Source: JBGTFE01 sp036403235
Lineage (GTDB): Bacteria; Acidobacteriota; Blastocatellia; Pyrinomonadales; Pyrinomonadaceae
DNA length: 53,811 nt
NCBI GenBank assembly: GCA_036403235.1
Contig: DASWRI010000063.1
Location: 1 to 53,811, forward strand
Direction of reading: 5' to 3'
Below are positions 23,239-31,747 of this stretch, in pieces. Both the position numbers and the translations under genes were made by a program. Position 1 is the stretch's first letter. Every line of letters starts with the position of its first letter. The notes under the pieces are model-generated. The model made no database searches and was not told the DNA's origin. It saw only the letters and a list, made by a program, of their open reading frames with translations.

Positions 23239-25500
23239 ATGCAACGCGCAAATAATTTTTTCAAATCGAAAAGCAGACTTCGCTCTTCTTTTCTAATTTT
23301 AGCGGCACTCGCCCTCTGGGTGATTTTGCCCTTTTATCTTCAATCCGGCGCTACTGTCAGCGCCGACGAAAACAATAATCTCCCGGATTTAATTGCTCAT
23401 CTGACGAGTCCGAACCCGGCCAACAACAGCACGGTCGGCGGCATTGCGACTTATGATGAAAGAACAGCTAGCTCAACTACTGTCCGTGAATTAATCGTCG
23501 ACGTGACGGTCGGAAATGCGGCCGGAACGGTTCTGAAAGTATTTTTAAACGATACGCAAATCGGAACGATGACGGTTAGCTCGCAGCATCGCGGGCATCT
23601 CGGTCTTTCGACCACGAATTCCGGTCAAACCGTTCCGAACGTTGTGGCCGGCGACACTTTAACGGTTAAAAACGGCGACGCGACGGTTCTGTCCGGCCAA
23701 TTTGCCGCGCCGGCGACTCCGAGCCCTTCGCCGAGCGCCAGTGCCAGTCCGACGCATTCGCCTACGCCGACTCACACGCCGTGGGGAACGCCGACCGGCA
23801 CACCGACCGGTACGCCGACTGGTACGCCTACCGGAACTCCTACAGGAACTCCCAACGGAACGCCCGTCCCTGTCGTGCGCTTTTATGCGTCGCTGACGGG
23901 TGAAGCAATCGACGGCGTCGTGCCGCGCGGACTCGGCGAATATGAATCACGCGGAACGCATACCGAATTTGAAGTTTACGTTAACTATATCAATCTGCCG
24001 AACGATACGGTTTTATCGCTCGTCGTCAACAATACGGCCGTCGGCAATATCACGGTTCACGACCATCGCGGCGTTTTGAGAATTTCGAACGAAAACGGCG
24101 GGACTGTTCCGACCATCGAAAACGGCTCGACGATTGCGATTAAAAACGGCGACGCGACCGTTCTTTCGGGAACTTTCTCGAACACGCATCCGTCGCCTTC
24201 GCCGACCGCGACGCCGAACGGAACGCCGAATCCTTCGCCGTCGGTTTCGCCTTCGCCGAATCACACGCCGCGTCCGGCTCGTGCATTCCGCGCCAAGCTG
24301 CGCGGTAACGATGTCGTTCCGCCGGTGACAACGACCGCGAAAGGCCTCGGTATCGTAACTTTGAACGAAGCCGAAACACAGATTACGGTTCGTCTCGGAT
24401 ACTTTAATCTTTCGAGCGCGGCAACGACCGTGACCATCAACGGCCCGGCCATGCAGGGCGAAAACGGAGCGGTCATCTTTACGCTGACCAATGCGGGCGG
24501 CACGACCGGCCACATCGATGCGCAGACGTTTGACGTTACGGCCGAGCAGGTCGAACAGCTCCGCAACGGAACTTGGTATTTCGTCGTTTCGGACGCCAAC
24601 AATGCGGGCGGCGAAATCCGCGGGCAAATCCGCAGTCTTAACTGCCGCGACGACTACGACGGCGACGGTCGAACCGACATCGGCGTTCTCCGCTCATCGG
24701 GCAACAGTATTTCGCCCGATGCGGCTAACAGCTGGTATATCCTGAACAGCTACGACAGCACGATAAACGTTCAATTAATGGGCAATGTCGGCGACGTCAA
24801 CGTTCAGGGCGACTACGACGGCGACGGAGTTTCCGATTTAGCGATGTTCGCACCGGGCACGGGAACGTGGACGATTCGACGCAGCGCGACCGGCACGACC
24901 GCTTCGTATCGCTTCGGTCAGCAGGGCGACGTCCCGGTTGTCGGCGATTACGACGGCGACGGACGCAACGATTTGGTCGTCTTCCGACCGTCAAACGGAA
25001 CGTGGTATGTTTCCAGAAGCACCGACGGCGGCTACACGATTCTGCGTTGGGGCTTGAACGGAGACAAACCGATTGCCGGAGATTTCGACGGCGACGGTCA
25101 AAACGATATCGCCGTGTTCCGTCCGTCTAACGGCAACTGGTACGTTTTCCAGAGCTCGAATCAAAACCTTCTGGCTTTGCATTGGGGCGTCAACGGAGAC
25201 AAACCCGTCGCGGGCGACTTTAACGGCGACGGCACGACCGACATCGGCGTCTTCCGCCCGTCGGACGGCAACTGGTACATCTACCACGCGACCGACAACA
25301 GCGCTTCGGTTGTGCATTTCGGTATCAGCGGAGACGTTCCGGTGGCGTGCGAATACGACGGCGACGGCACGACTGATATCGCCGTCTTCCGTCCGTCGGA
25401 CGGCAACTGGTATATCCTTCGCAGTGCGGATAATAGTCTCGGCATCTATCGCTTCGGACTGGGAACGGATAAACCCGTGCAGACGGTTTACACGCCGTAG
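23239..25500 (+). CDS. Secreted CHRD-domain protein with C-terminal FG-GAP repeats
   Basis: 753 residues from the ATG at 23239 (AAGGAG 7 bases upstream). A signal peptide or anchor lies at residues 17-40. Two related beta domains (about 50-155 and 215-315) each end in KNGDATVLSG and are separated by Ser/Pro/Thr linkers, one of which is a TPTG repeat. A CHRD domain follows (about 345-470; FRAKLRGNDVVPPV, then GGEIRGQI). From about 475 to the end are six FG-GAP units (DGDGxxDxxVFRPS-NGxWY), probably calcium-binding beta-propeller blades. A surface or matrix protein is likely. It is third in the CHAT block. Confidence 0.9.
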   Translation: MQRANNFFKSKSRLRSSFLILAALALWVILPFYLQSGATVSADENNNLPDLIAHLTSPNPANNSTVGGIATYDERTASSTTVRELIVDVTVGNAAGTVLKVFLNDTQIGTMTVSSQHRGHLGLSTTNSGQTVPNVVAGDTLTVKNGDATVLSGQFAAPATPSPSPSASASPTHSPTPTHTPWGTPTGTPTGTPTGTPTGTPTGTPNGTPVPVVRFYASLTGEAIDGVVPRGLGEYESRGTHTEFEVYVNYINLPNDTVLSLVVNNTAVGNITVHDHRGVLRISNENGGTVPTIENGSTIAIKNGDATVLSGTFSNTHPSPSPTATPNGTPNPSPSVSPSPNHTPRPARAFRAKLRGNDVVPPVTTTAKGLGIVTLNEAETQITVRLGYFNLSSAATTVTINGPAMQGENGAVIFTLTNAGGTTGHIDAQTFDVTAEQVEQLRNGTWYFVVSDANNAGGEIRGQIRSLNCRDDYDGDGRTDIGVLRSSGNSISPDAANSWYILNSYDSTINVQLMGNVGDVNVQGDYDGDGVSDLAMFAPGTGTWTIRRSATGTTASYRFGQQGDVPVVGDYDGDGRNDLVVFRPSNGTWYVSRSTDGGYTILRWGLNGDKPIAGDFDGDGQNDIAVFRPSNGNWYVFQSSNQNLLALHWGVNGDKPVAGDFNGDGTTDIGVFRPSDGNWYIYHATDNSASVVHFGISGDVPVACEYDGDGTTDIAVFRPSDGNWYILRSADNSLGIYRFGLGTDKPVQTVYTP
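23785..23872 (+). repeat. 12-bp microsatellite-like repeat coding TPTG
   Basis: Six to seven near-identical 12-base units (ACGCCGACCGGC and variants) encode a Thr-Pro-Thr-Gly linker. The length is likely variable between strains. Confidence 0.75.
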
Positions 25501-25568
25501 GCACAACTGGAAAAATGTTTGTGACTTTGCGGAATTTTCCGATAAACTAACAAACATCATCTAACGGA

Positions 25569-25609
25569 GCGAATGCCGGATGAAATTACAAGTTTCATCC
25601 GGCATTCGC
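25569..25609 (+). terminator. Perfect 17-bp hairpin between the CHRD gene and the sigma factor gene
   Basis: 25569-25585 pairs without mismatch with 25593-25609 around a 7-base loop. There is no T-run after it, so it could act with Rho, stabilise the upstream mRNA, or regulate the sigma gene 15 bases downstream. Confidence 0.55.
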
Positions 25610-25623
25610 AAATTTATTAAAAT

Positions 25624-26196
25624 TTGAAGCCGGAAACTAAATTTTTAACCGATGAAGAATTAGTCGAAGCGTGTCGGCGCGGCGACGAGTTCGCGTGGGA
25701 AATGATTGTCAGCAAGTATCAGAATATGCTTTTCTCGATACCGCGCCGCGCCGGACTCGGCAGCGATTTGGCTTCCGACGTTTTGCAGGAAGTTTTCAAG
25801 ACGCTTTTTGAAAAGCTCGACTCGCTCGAACAGCCGCAGTTTCTGCGCGCCTGGCTGACGACGACGACGCGTCACAAAACCATTCATTTGATTCAGCGCG
25901 AAACGCGCGGACGCCCGAAATCGCTCGACGATATGGAAGAGGAATCTCATTTCGAGTTTCCCGACAAAGCGATGCTTCCCGACGAAGTTTTGATTCAACT
26001 GGAAAAAGAAAATCAAATCGAAACCGCGCTCGCGCAAATCGGTGAGCGCTGCCGGCGCCTGATTACGATGCTCTATCTCGAAACCGAGCAAATTCCCTAC
26101 ACCGACGTCGCGCGAATTCTGGAAATTCCTCTCGGCAGCATCGGCCCGACGCGCTCGCGCTGTCTGCAAAAATTAATAAAATTAATTCCCGATTGA
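25624..26196 (+). CDS. ECF-type RNA polymerase sigma factor
   Basis: 190 residues. Sigma region 2 spans about 10-85 (LVEACRRGDEFAWEMIVSKYQ, shown in pieces: EACRRGDEFAWE, DVLQEVFKTLFE, LRAWLTTTTRH) and region 4 about 125-188 (YTDVARILEIPLGSIGPTRSR). The GSIGPTRSRCLQKL ending is typical of the HTH that reads the -35 box. The start is a TTG at 25624, because no ATG precedes region 2. No Shine-Dalgarno is seen. A zinc-finger-like anti-sigma candidate follows 63 bases later. The targets may include the CHAT block upstream, by inference. Confidence 0.92.
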   Translation: MKPETKFLTDEELVEACRRGDEFAWEMIVSKYQNMLFSIPRRAGLGSDLASDVLQEVFKTLFEKLDSLEQPQFLRAWLTTTTRHKTIHLIQRETRGRPKSLDDMEEESHFEFPDKAMLPDEVLIQLEKENQIETALAQIGERCRRLITMLYLETEQIPYTDVARILEIPLGSIGPTRSRCLQKLIKLIPD

Positions 26197-26259
26197 ATCG
26201 ATTGATGTATTTTTCTGTCGTTCAAAATGACATATATAATGACGAAGTAAGAAGTTTTT

Positions 26260-26859
26260 ATGAAACAGCTTTTGCAACATATCGAATTTGAAAAACTCGT
26301 GCGGCGGGTGGAAACCGGTCTGTCTAAAGATGAAGCTCAATCGATGGACAAACACTTGCTCAAATGCTCTGAGTGTGCCGGCCAGCTGCAGAAGCTGAAA
26401 AACTTCTTTTCCTATTCGACACAACAATCGGCCGAAACGGTTCCGCAGGCGACGACCGCAAATCTCCTGAATGTTTTTAAACCGAAAAAGCCGTTTGAGA
26501 AAATTTCTTTCGCTGAACGCCTTCGCGGGATTTTGACTTTTGACGATTGGCTGCCCGAATTCGCTCTAAACGAGCGTCTCGCGTTTTCCGATACGCGCCA
26601 GATTTTGTTTCAGGCTTCAAATTACGATGTCGATTTACGAGTCAATTTTTTCGGCGGAAACTGCCAGGTCAGCGGTCAGATTTTTCCCGACTGCGCCAAC
26701 GGAAAGATAGAAATTTCTTCGGCAAAAGTCTCCGAAAAGGCTTCTCTGAATGAATACTGCGAGTTTGTTTTTCCTTTTATCGAGGAAGGAGTTTACAGCT
26801 TGCGGATTGATTTGGAAAATGCCGTCATCGAAATTCCGGACATTTCCCTCCTCACTTAA
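26260..26859 (+). CDS. Putative zinc-binding anti-sigma factor
   Basis: 199 residues. The N-terminus has the anti-sigma zinc motif pattern H..C..C: KHLLKCSECAGQLQ (about residues 30-43), in a helical domain that in this family clamps the partner sigma. Residues 105-199 form a predicted beta domain (QASNYDVDLRVNFFGGN, FPFIEEGVYSLRIDLEN) resembling a carboxypeptidase-regulatory or Ig-like fold. No membrane helix is present, so it is a soluble anti-sigma if that role is right. It lies just downstream of the sigma gene. Confidence 0.7.
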   Translation: MKQLLQHIEFEKLVRRVETGLSKDEAQSMDKHLLKCSECAGQLQKLKNFFSYSTQQSAETVPQATTANLLNVFKPKKPFEKISFAERLRGILTFDDWLPEFALNERLAFSDTRQILFQASNYDVDLRVNFFGGNCQVSGQIFPDCANGKIEISSAKVSEKASLNEYCEFVFPFIEEGVYSLRIDLENAVIEIPDISLLT

Positions 26860-26881
26860 AAATTAATAAATATACAAAATT

Positions 26882-28120
26882 CTAAGCCGCTTCCTCGACT
26901 TCGCGCATGACTTCGAGAGGCGGCGCTTTTCGTTCGACCATTTCTTTCGTCACAATCAGCTCTTTAACTTTCTTTTGCGACGGCAGAACATACATCGGCT
27001 GCAACAAAATTTCTTCGAGAATCATCATCAGCCCGCGCGCGCCGACTTTTCGCTTGAACGCCTGCTGCGCGACGGCTTTCAAAGCGTCGTCGGTAAATTT
27101 CAAACGCACGTTGTCAAATTCGAATTTGCGCTGGTATTGTTTGACGAGCGAATTTTTCGGCTCGGTCAGAATTTGAATCAAAGCGTTTTCGTCGAGCTCG
27201 TCCAGAGTTCCGAGAACGGGCAGGCGACCGACGAATTCGGGAATCAATCCGTAATGAATCAAATCTTCGGGTTCGAGCTTTTCAATCGCTTCGTTCTGCC
27301 GTTGCTTGCTCGATTTGATGTCGGCCTGAAAACCGAGCGATTTGTTTCGCATACGTTTTTCGACGACTCTGTCCAAACCGATAAACGCGCCGCCGCAGAT
27401 AAATAAAATATTGGTCGTATCGACCGGCATAAATTCCTGCTGCGGATGTTTGCGCCCGCCCTGTGTCGGGACATTCGCAACCGTTCCTTCGAGAATTTTG
27501 AGGAGCGCCTGCTGAACGCCTTCGCCCGAAACGTCGCGGGTAATCGACGGATTGTCGTCCTTGCGGCAGATTTTGTCGATTTCGTCGATGTAGATAATTC
27601 CCTGTTGCGCGCGCTCGACGTCGCCGCCGGCCGACTGCAAAAGGCGAAGAATGATGTTTTCGACGTCTTCGCCGACGTATCCCGCTTCGGTCAGAGTCGT
27701 CGCGTCGACGATGCAGAAAGGAACGCTCAGAATGCGTGCGAGCGTCTGCGCCAGAAGAGTTTTACCCGTTCCGGTCGGCCCAATCAGCATTATATTCGAT
27801 TTTTGCAGCTCGATATCGGTGCGGCGTTTCGCCATCTCGATGCGCTTGTAGTGCTGGTAGACGGCGACCGAAAGACGCTTTTTCGTTTCGTCCTGACCGA
27901 TAACGTATTCGTCAAGAAAAGACTTGATTTCCTGCGGTTTCGGCAGCGCCGTACTGGTCGTTGCCGCTTCCGCCTGCTCGTCGTCATTGATGATTTCGTT
28001 GCAGATGTCGATACATTCATTGCAAATGTAGACACTCGGGCCGGCAATGAGCTTTTTAACCTCATTCTGCGATTTGCCGCAAAACGAACAGCGTAAAATT
28101 TCTTCGGGTCGTCTTATCAT
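26882..28120 (-). CDS. clpX: ATP-dependent Clp protease ATP-binding subunit ClpX
   Basis: AAA+ unfoldase that feeds substrates to ClpP. The 412 residues carry the N-terminal zinc-binding domain with Cys11, Cys14, Cys33 and Cys36, Walker A GPTGTGKT, Walker B IIYIDEIDK and the sensor region GRLPVLGTLDELDE. The C-terminus is Glu-rich. The ATG matches the family start. No Shine-Dalgarno is visible because a GTGGTCA heptamer element runs up to about 5 bases from the start. It is the last gene of tig-clpP-clpX. Confidence 0.98.
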   Translation of the reverse strand: MIRRPEEILRCSFCGKSQNEVKKLIAGPSVYICNECIDICNEIINDDEQAEAATTSTALPKPQEIKSFLDEYVIGQDETKKRLSVAVYQHYKRIEMAKRRTDIELQKSNIMLIGPTGTGKTLLAQTLARILSVPFCIVDATTLTEAGYVGEDVENIILRLLQSAGGDVERAQQGIIYIDEIDKICRKDDNPSITRDVSGEGVQQALLKILEGTVANVPTQGGRKHPQQEFMPVDTTNILFICGGAFIGLDRVVEKRMRNKSLGFQADIKSSKQRQNEAIEKLEPEDLIHYGLIPEFVGRLPVLGTLDELDENALIQILTEPKNSLVKQYQRKFEFDNVRLKFTDDALKAVAQQAFKRKVGARGLMMILEEILLQPMYVLPSQKKVKELIVTKEMVERKAPPLEVMREVEEAA

Positions 28121-28124
28121 AATC

Positions 28125-28228
28125 GGTGGTCGGCGGTCAGTTGTCAGTGGTCAGTTGCGCACTTGAGCTTAAATCGTGTTGGCAAATTAAATTCAACTTG
28201 CAACGGACTACTGACAACTGACAGCTGA
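28125..28228. repeat. Two-armed heptamer hairpin filling the clpP-clpX gap
   Basis: GGTGGTC/AGTTGTC/AGTGGTC words on one side, ACTGACA/ACTGACAGCTG words on the other, 7-bp period, arms complementary. Its ends touch the clpP stop codon and nearly the clpX start codon. Confidence 0.85.
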
Positions 28229-28813
28229 CTATTTTTCTCTGTGTTCAATCACTTCGTCAATCAAGCCGTATTCTTTGGCTTGAACGGGCGACATAATGCG
28301 GTCGCGCTCGACGTCGAGCTCGACCTGGTCGTAGGATTGTCCGCTGTGCTGCGAAATAAGTCTCGAAGTCATTTCGCGCATACGCAAAATTTCTTCGGCC
28401 ATAATACGAACGTCGGTCGCCTGTCCGGACGCGCCGCCCGAAGGCTGGTGAATCAGGATACGCGAGTGCGGCAAAGCAAAGCGCTTTCCTTTTGTTCCGG
28501 CAGTTAAAAGCAGCGCGCCCATCGACGCGCACTGGCCGACGCAGATGGTCGTCACGTCGTTTTTGATAAACTGCATCGTGTCGTAAATCGCCATTCCGGC
28601 GGTGATTGAGCCGCCCGGGCTATTGATATATAAATTGATGTCGCGTTCCGGGTCTTCCGCTTCCAGAAAAAGCAGCTGCGCGACGATTAAATTAGCTACA
28701 GTATCGTCAATCGGCGTTCCGATAAAAATAATACTGTCTTTCAGAAGTCTTGAATAAATGTCGAATGCACGTTCGCCACGCGAAGTTTGCTCGACAACCA
28801 TTGGAACTAGCAT
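28229..28813 (-). CDS. clpP: ATP-dependent Clp protease proteolytic subunit ClpP
   Basis: Tetradecameric serine peptidase partnered by ClpX. The 194 residues show the catalytic triad Ser97 (GQCASMGAL), His122 (LIHQPSG) and Asp171 (ERDRIMSP), and the conserved NSPGGSITAGMAIYDTM core in part (SPGGSITAG). The start MLVPMVVEQT is canonical. It lies between tig and clpX, with a terminator-like hairpin separating it from tig, so it may have its own promoter. Confidence 0.98.
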   Translation of the reverse strand: MLVPMVVEQTSRGERAFDIYSRLLKDSIIFIGTPIDDTVANLIVAQLLFLEAEDPERDINLYINSPGGSITAGMAIYDTMQFIKNDVTTICVGQCASMGALLLTAGTKGKRFALPHSRILIHQPSGGASGQATDVRIMAEEILRMREMTSRLISQHSGQSYDQVELDVERDRIMSPVQAKEYGLIDEVIEHREK

Positions 28814-29003
28814 AATTTTCTCTCTTTATTTATTTTTCAAACGAATTCGAGTTTGAGAAGCTGCTTTAACTTGATTGAGATAAATGTTGAAATGACGGCT
28901 ATTGCCAGTCGTTTTGATTTTACATATTATCTTCCGAATTGCAAACTCCGAAAACGCCCAAATCGTTTATTTAATCTAAAATTTGTGAATTTGTCCGAAA
29001 AAA

Positions 29004-29064
29004 CGAAAAGTTTGCTTTCGAGCGTCCGGCGCGTTCGCGTCGAACAGACGAAAGCAAACTTTCG
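29004..29064 (-). terminator. Intrinsic terminator after tig
   Basis: Arms CGAAAGTTTGCTTTCG-like (29049-29064) and CGAAAGCAAACTTTTCG-like (29004-29020) on the minus strand, followed by TTTTTT. It would uncouple tig from clpP-clpX, at least in part. Confidence 0.75.
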
Positions 29065-29081
29065 GGGATTTCAAACAGCCT

Positions 29082-30533
29082 TTATGATTTCTTTTCTTTT
29101 TTAGCCGATTTCTTTTTCGGCTTTTTTTCCTTTTCGGCTTTTTTGGCCTTTGTCTTTTCGCCTTTATCTTCCGAATCTTCTTCCGAACTTTCCCCGGCTG
29201 CAGCCGCGGCCTGAGTTTCGTTTATCCACTCGCCGTCGGTGATTTTGGCATTATCGACAATCACCTCGACAGCCTTGCGTGTGCGCAAACTGTTCGAGAC
29301 ATTCGTTTCGCCGCCCTGTTGGGCTAAAGATGCGCGAATCTCGTCGGGCGTTGTTCGGTAGTAATGCGCCATACGCATAATTTCCTCGTCAACTTCCTCT
29401 TTGCTTATCTCGATATTTTCCTGCTCGGCTATTTTTTCCAGCAAAAGCGCGCCGCGAATGTCTCTCTCCGCCTGCGAGCGCATCTGGTTATATGCCATTT
29501 GAACGAAATCCTGCTCGACATTGTTCAAATCAACTCCGCGCCCGGCCAAATCCTGCGCGAAATTATTTAAAAGATTCCGCGACTGATTTTCAACCAGCGT
29601 TTCCGGCACTTCAAACTCGTGATTTTCGATAAGTTTTGCCATCAGCTCGTTTCTGACGCGCGCGTCGGCGTCGTTTTTCGCCACCGCTTCCAAATCTTTT
29701 TCGAGTTTTTCGCGCAAATCCTTCATCGATTCGAAACCTTCATCGAGACTTTGCGCCCAATCGTCGTCGAACTCGGGAAGCTCGACTTTTCCGACAGATT
29801 TAATTTTCGCTTTGTAATTCACCGTTTTTCCGGCCAGAGCGGGCGAAGAAAAATCTTCCGGATATGAAACCGTAAATTCCTTTTCCTCGTCTTCGCGCAC
29901 GTCGACCAGATTTTCGGTAAATGATTTTTCAATCAGCTCGTCGCCTAAATTTATTTCCAAATCGTCAGCCTTTATCGGCTCGGCTTCCGGTTCACCTTCA
30001 AAAGTTCCTTCCAAATCGACGATTACCGTATCGCCGTTTTCCGACGCGCGGTCTTCGACCGGAATGAGCGTCGAAAACTGCTCGCGGCGCTCTTCTAAAA
30101 TTCCTTCGAGTTCGCCTTCAGCGAGCGGCCGGACGCGGCGCGTAATTTCCAGATTTTTGTATTCGGGCGAAGGAATCTCCGGCATCACTTCCATGTGAAC
30201 GTGCAGGGCGAGCGGCGCGGAGCCGTTTAATTTCAAATTCTCGGCGTTTTCTAAGTGGAGCTCGGGGTCGGTGAGCGGACGCAAATCGTTTTCCTGAATC
30301 GCTTCGGTTACTCTTTTCGACAAAAGCTCCTGCATAACTTCCTGCTGAATTTCATTTTTATAGCGCAGCTTGATGACGTCGACCGGCGCCAGCCCTTTGC
30401 GAAATCCGGGAACGGTCACGGAGCGCGCGTATTTTTGACAAACCTTGTTGTAAACTTCCTTGACCGTTTCCGCTTCAATCTCGATTTTGAGTTCTCGGCG
30501 CGTCGGGGAAACTTCGATTAATTCTGTTTTCAT
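29082..30533 (-). CDS. tig: Trigger factor
   Basis: Ribosome-bound chaperone and prolyl isomerase that meets nascent chains. The 483 residues comprise the ribosome-binding N-domain with signature GFRKGLAPVDV (around 43-53), the FKBP-like PPIase domain (about 150-245) and the helical C-domain. A Lys/Glu-rich tail (about 440-483, KKEKKPKKKSAKK) goes beyond the E. coli length. It is upstream of clpP-clpX, the usual order. Confidence 0.96.
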   Translation of the reverse strand: MKTELIEVSPTRRELKIEIEAETVKEVYNKVCQKYARSVTVPGFRKGLAPVDVIKLRYKNEIQQEVMQELLSKRVTEAIQENDLRPLTDPELHLENAENLKLNGSAPLALHVHMEVMPEIPSPEYKNLEITRRVRPLAEGELEGILEERREQFSTLIPVEDRASENGDTVIVDLEGTFEGEPEAEPIKADDLEINLGDELIEKSFTENLVDVREDEEKEFTVSYPEDFSSPALAGKTVNYKAKIKSVGKVELPEFDDDWAQSLDEGFESMKDLREKLEKDLEAVAKNDADARVRNELMAKLIENHEFEVPETLVENQSRNLLNNFAQDLAGRGVDLNNVEQDFVQMAYNQMRSQAERDIRGALLLEKIAEQENIEISKEEVDEEIMRMAHYYRTTPDEIRASLAQQGGETNVSNSLRTRKAVEVIVDNAKITDGEWINETQAAAAAGESSEEDSEDKGEKTKAKKAEKEKKPKKKSAKKEKKS

Positions 30534-30731
30534 TTAATAAAATTAGTGCCATTTTTGATAAAACGCGGCACCGATTGTTTTCCTTTTAATACAATAATTG
30601 CTAAAAAAAGCATAACTAACTTCGGAATAAATGTCGAATAGGCTTTCCCGCGCGAAATTTAGAATTTCGGACGACAAAACGATTGCAACAGAGAGCTCTA
30701 ACACTCGAATAAAAAATAAAATTCGGGAAAA

Positions 30732-30773
30732 CAAAGCAGGTTTTTCGGCTCAAAACCCGAAAAACCTGCTTTG
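30732..30773 (-). terminator. Terminator of the 123-residue secreted protein gene
   Basis: A 17-bp perfect stem (30732-30748 with 30757-30773) with an 8-base loop, 19 bases after the stop codon on the minus strand and followed by TTTT. Confidence 0.8.
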
Positions 30774-30791
30774 CGCGAAAATAGATGATTG

Positions 30792-31163
30792 TTACTCCCA
30801 GGAAAGCGTAAAGGAATATCTGTCGCGGCCGCCCTTATTGTCGACAATCTGGATGATTGCCGTAAAATTGTTTCGGCGGTTCGGCTGCTGAACGATATAA
30901 ACCCGTCCGCGCCCGTTCGTTTTGTTTACCCAGACTCTCGTATTGTCTCGCGGCAGACGACCGTTAAAGCTTGCGCGGTCATCGTTTGTCTCGCTGCCGC
31001 TGAGCGTGTTCGTCGTCGCGTTTCTGCCGCGAACTATGACCTGAACCGTATCGTCGACCGAGCCGCGCCATTCCATCGTGCCCGACTGCGCGCGCGCGTT
31101 TTCAGAACCTCCGAACAAGATAATCGCCGTCAAAACGGCAGCTGCAAAAGCTAATTTTTTCAT
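30792..31163 (-). CDS. Small secreted protein of unknown function
   Basis: 123 residues with a signal peptide (1-25, ending ARAQ) and a strong Shine-Dalgarno (GGGAGG). The mature part is an Arg/Asn-rich beta-type domain (TMEWRGSVDDTVQVIVRG, then GRGRVYIVQQPNRRN, DRYSFTLSW). I recognise no family. It is likely periplasmic. It has its own terminator and lies just downstream of tRNA-Leu. Confidence 0.8.
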   Translation of the reverse strand: MKKLAFAAAVLTAIILFGGSENARAQSGTMEWRGSVDDTVQVIVRGRNATTNTLSGSETNDDRASFNGRLPRDNTRVWVNKTNGRGRVYIVQQPNRRNNFTAIIQIVDNKGGRDRYSFTLSWE

Positions 31164-31208
31164 TTAGTTTAACCTCCCTTAATTTTACCTTGATAACAAC
31201 AAACTTTT

Positions 31209-31293
31209 TGGTGCCGAGAGCGAGACTCGAACTCGCACGCCTTTCGGCACAGGCTTCTAAGACCTGCGTGGCTACCAATTACACCATCTCGGC
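31209..31293 (-). tRNA. tRNA-Leu (anticodon UAG)
   Basis: An 85-base class II tRNA including encoded CCA. The acceptor stem GCCGAGA/TCTCGGC is perfect. The anticodon loop CTTAGAA has anticodon TAG. The long variable arm TGCCGAAAGGCG and the T-arm GAGTTCGAGTCTC confirm leucine identity. Confidence 0.97.
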
Positions 31294-31365
31294 TTTTTTA
31301 TCGCAAAAGCAAATTGAACTTATCGGATTAGGAAAAGAACTTGTCGCCGCAATATTTTCGAAAAA

Positions 31366-31635
31366 TTATTTCGGCAGATATTTGCGTTTGTATTCTTCCA
31401 ATTCGCGGTCGACGTTTTTCATTTCGGAAATGCCGACCGGCGTTTTTTCTTCGAGCCGCGCGGTTTCCTTTTCTTTGTCGAGAAACAGTTTATAACCGCC
31501 GTAGCCGATTGCGCCGAGAACGGCAATCCAGAAAACATACCACAAAAGCGCCGAAACTATTCCGATAAGCCAGAAAATTATCGCGATTGCAAAAAACAAC
31601 CCGAGCGCCGCTAAAATGATTTTTATCCAATCCAT
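31366..31635 (-). CDS. Small membrane protein, 89 residues
   Basis: Two adjacent hydrophobic segments (about 5-30 and 32-50) with a short Trp/Tyr-rich turn, then a charged cytoplasmic tail (KEKETARLEEK ... ELEEYKRKYLPK). The Shine-Dalgarno is weak. No function can be assigned. tRNA-Leu lies 72 bases downstream on the same strand. Confidence 0.65.
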   Translation of the reverse strand: MDWIKIILAALGLFFAIAIIFWLIGIVSALLWYVFWIAVLGAIGYGGYKLFLDKEKETARLEEKTPVGISEMKNVDRELEEYKRKYLPK

Positions 31636-31747
31636 CTCTTTTATGATAACTCATTTTCCGCTCTCATTCCAAAATTGCGGTTCGTGGATTTTTACGAACT
31701 TTTGTATAATCCATTTTGAAAAATTTTAATAATTTGAGGAATCGAAA

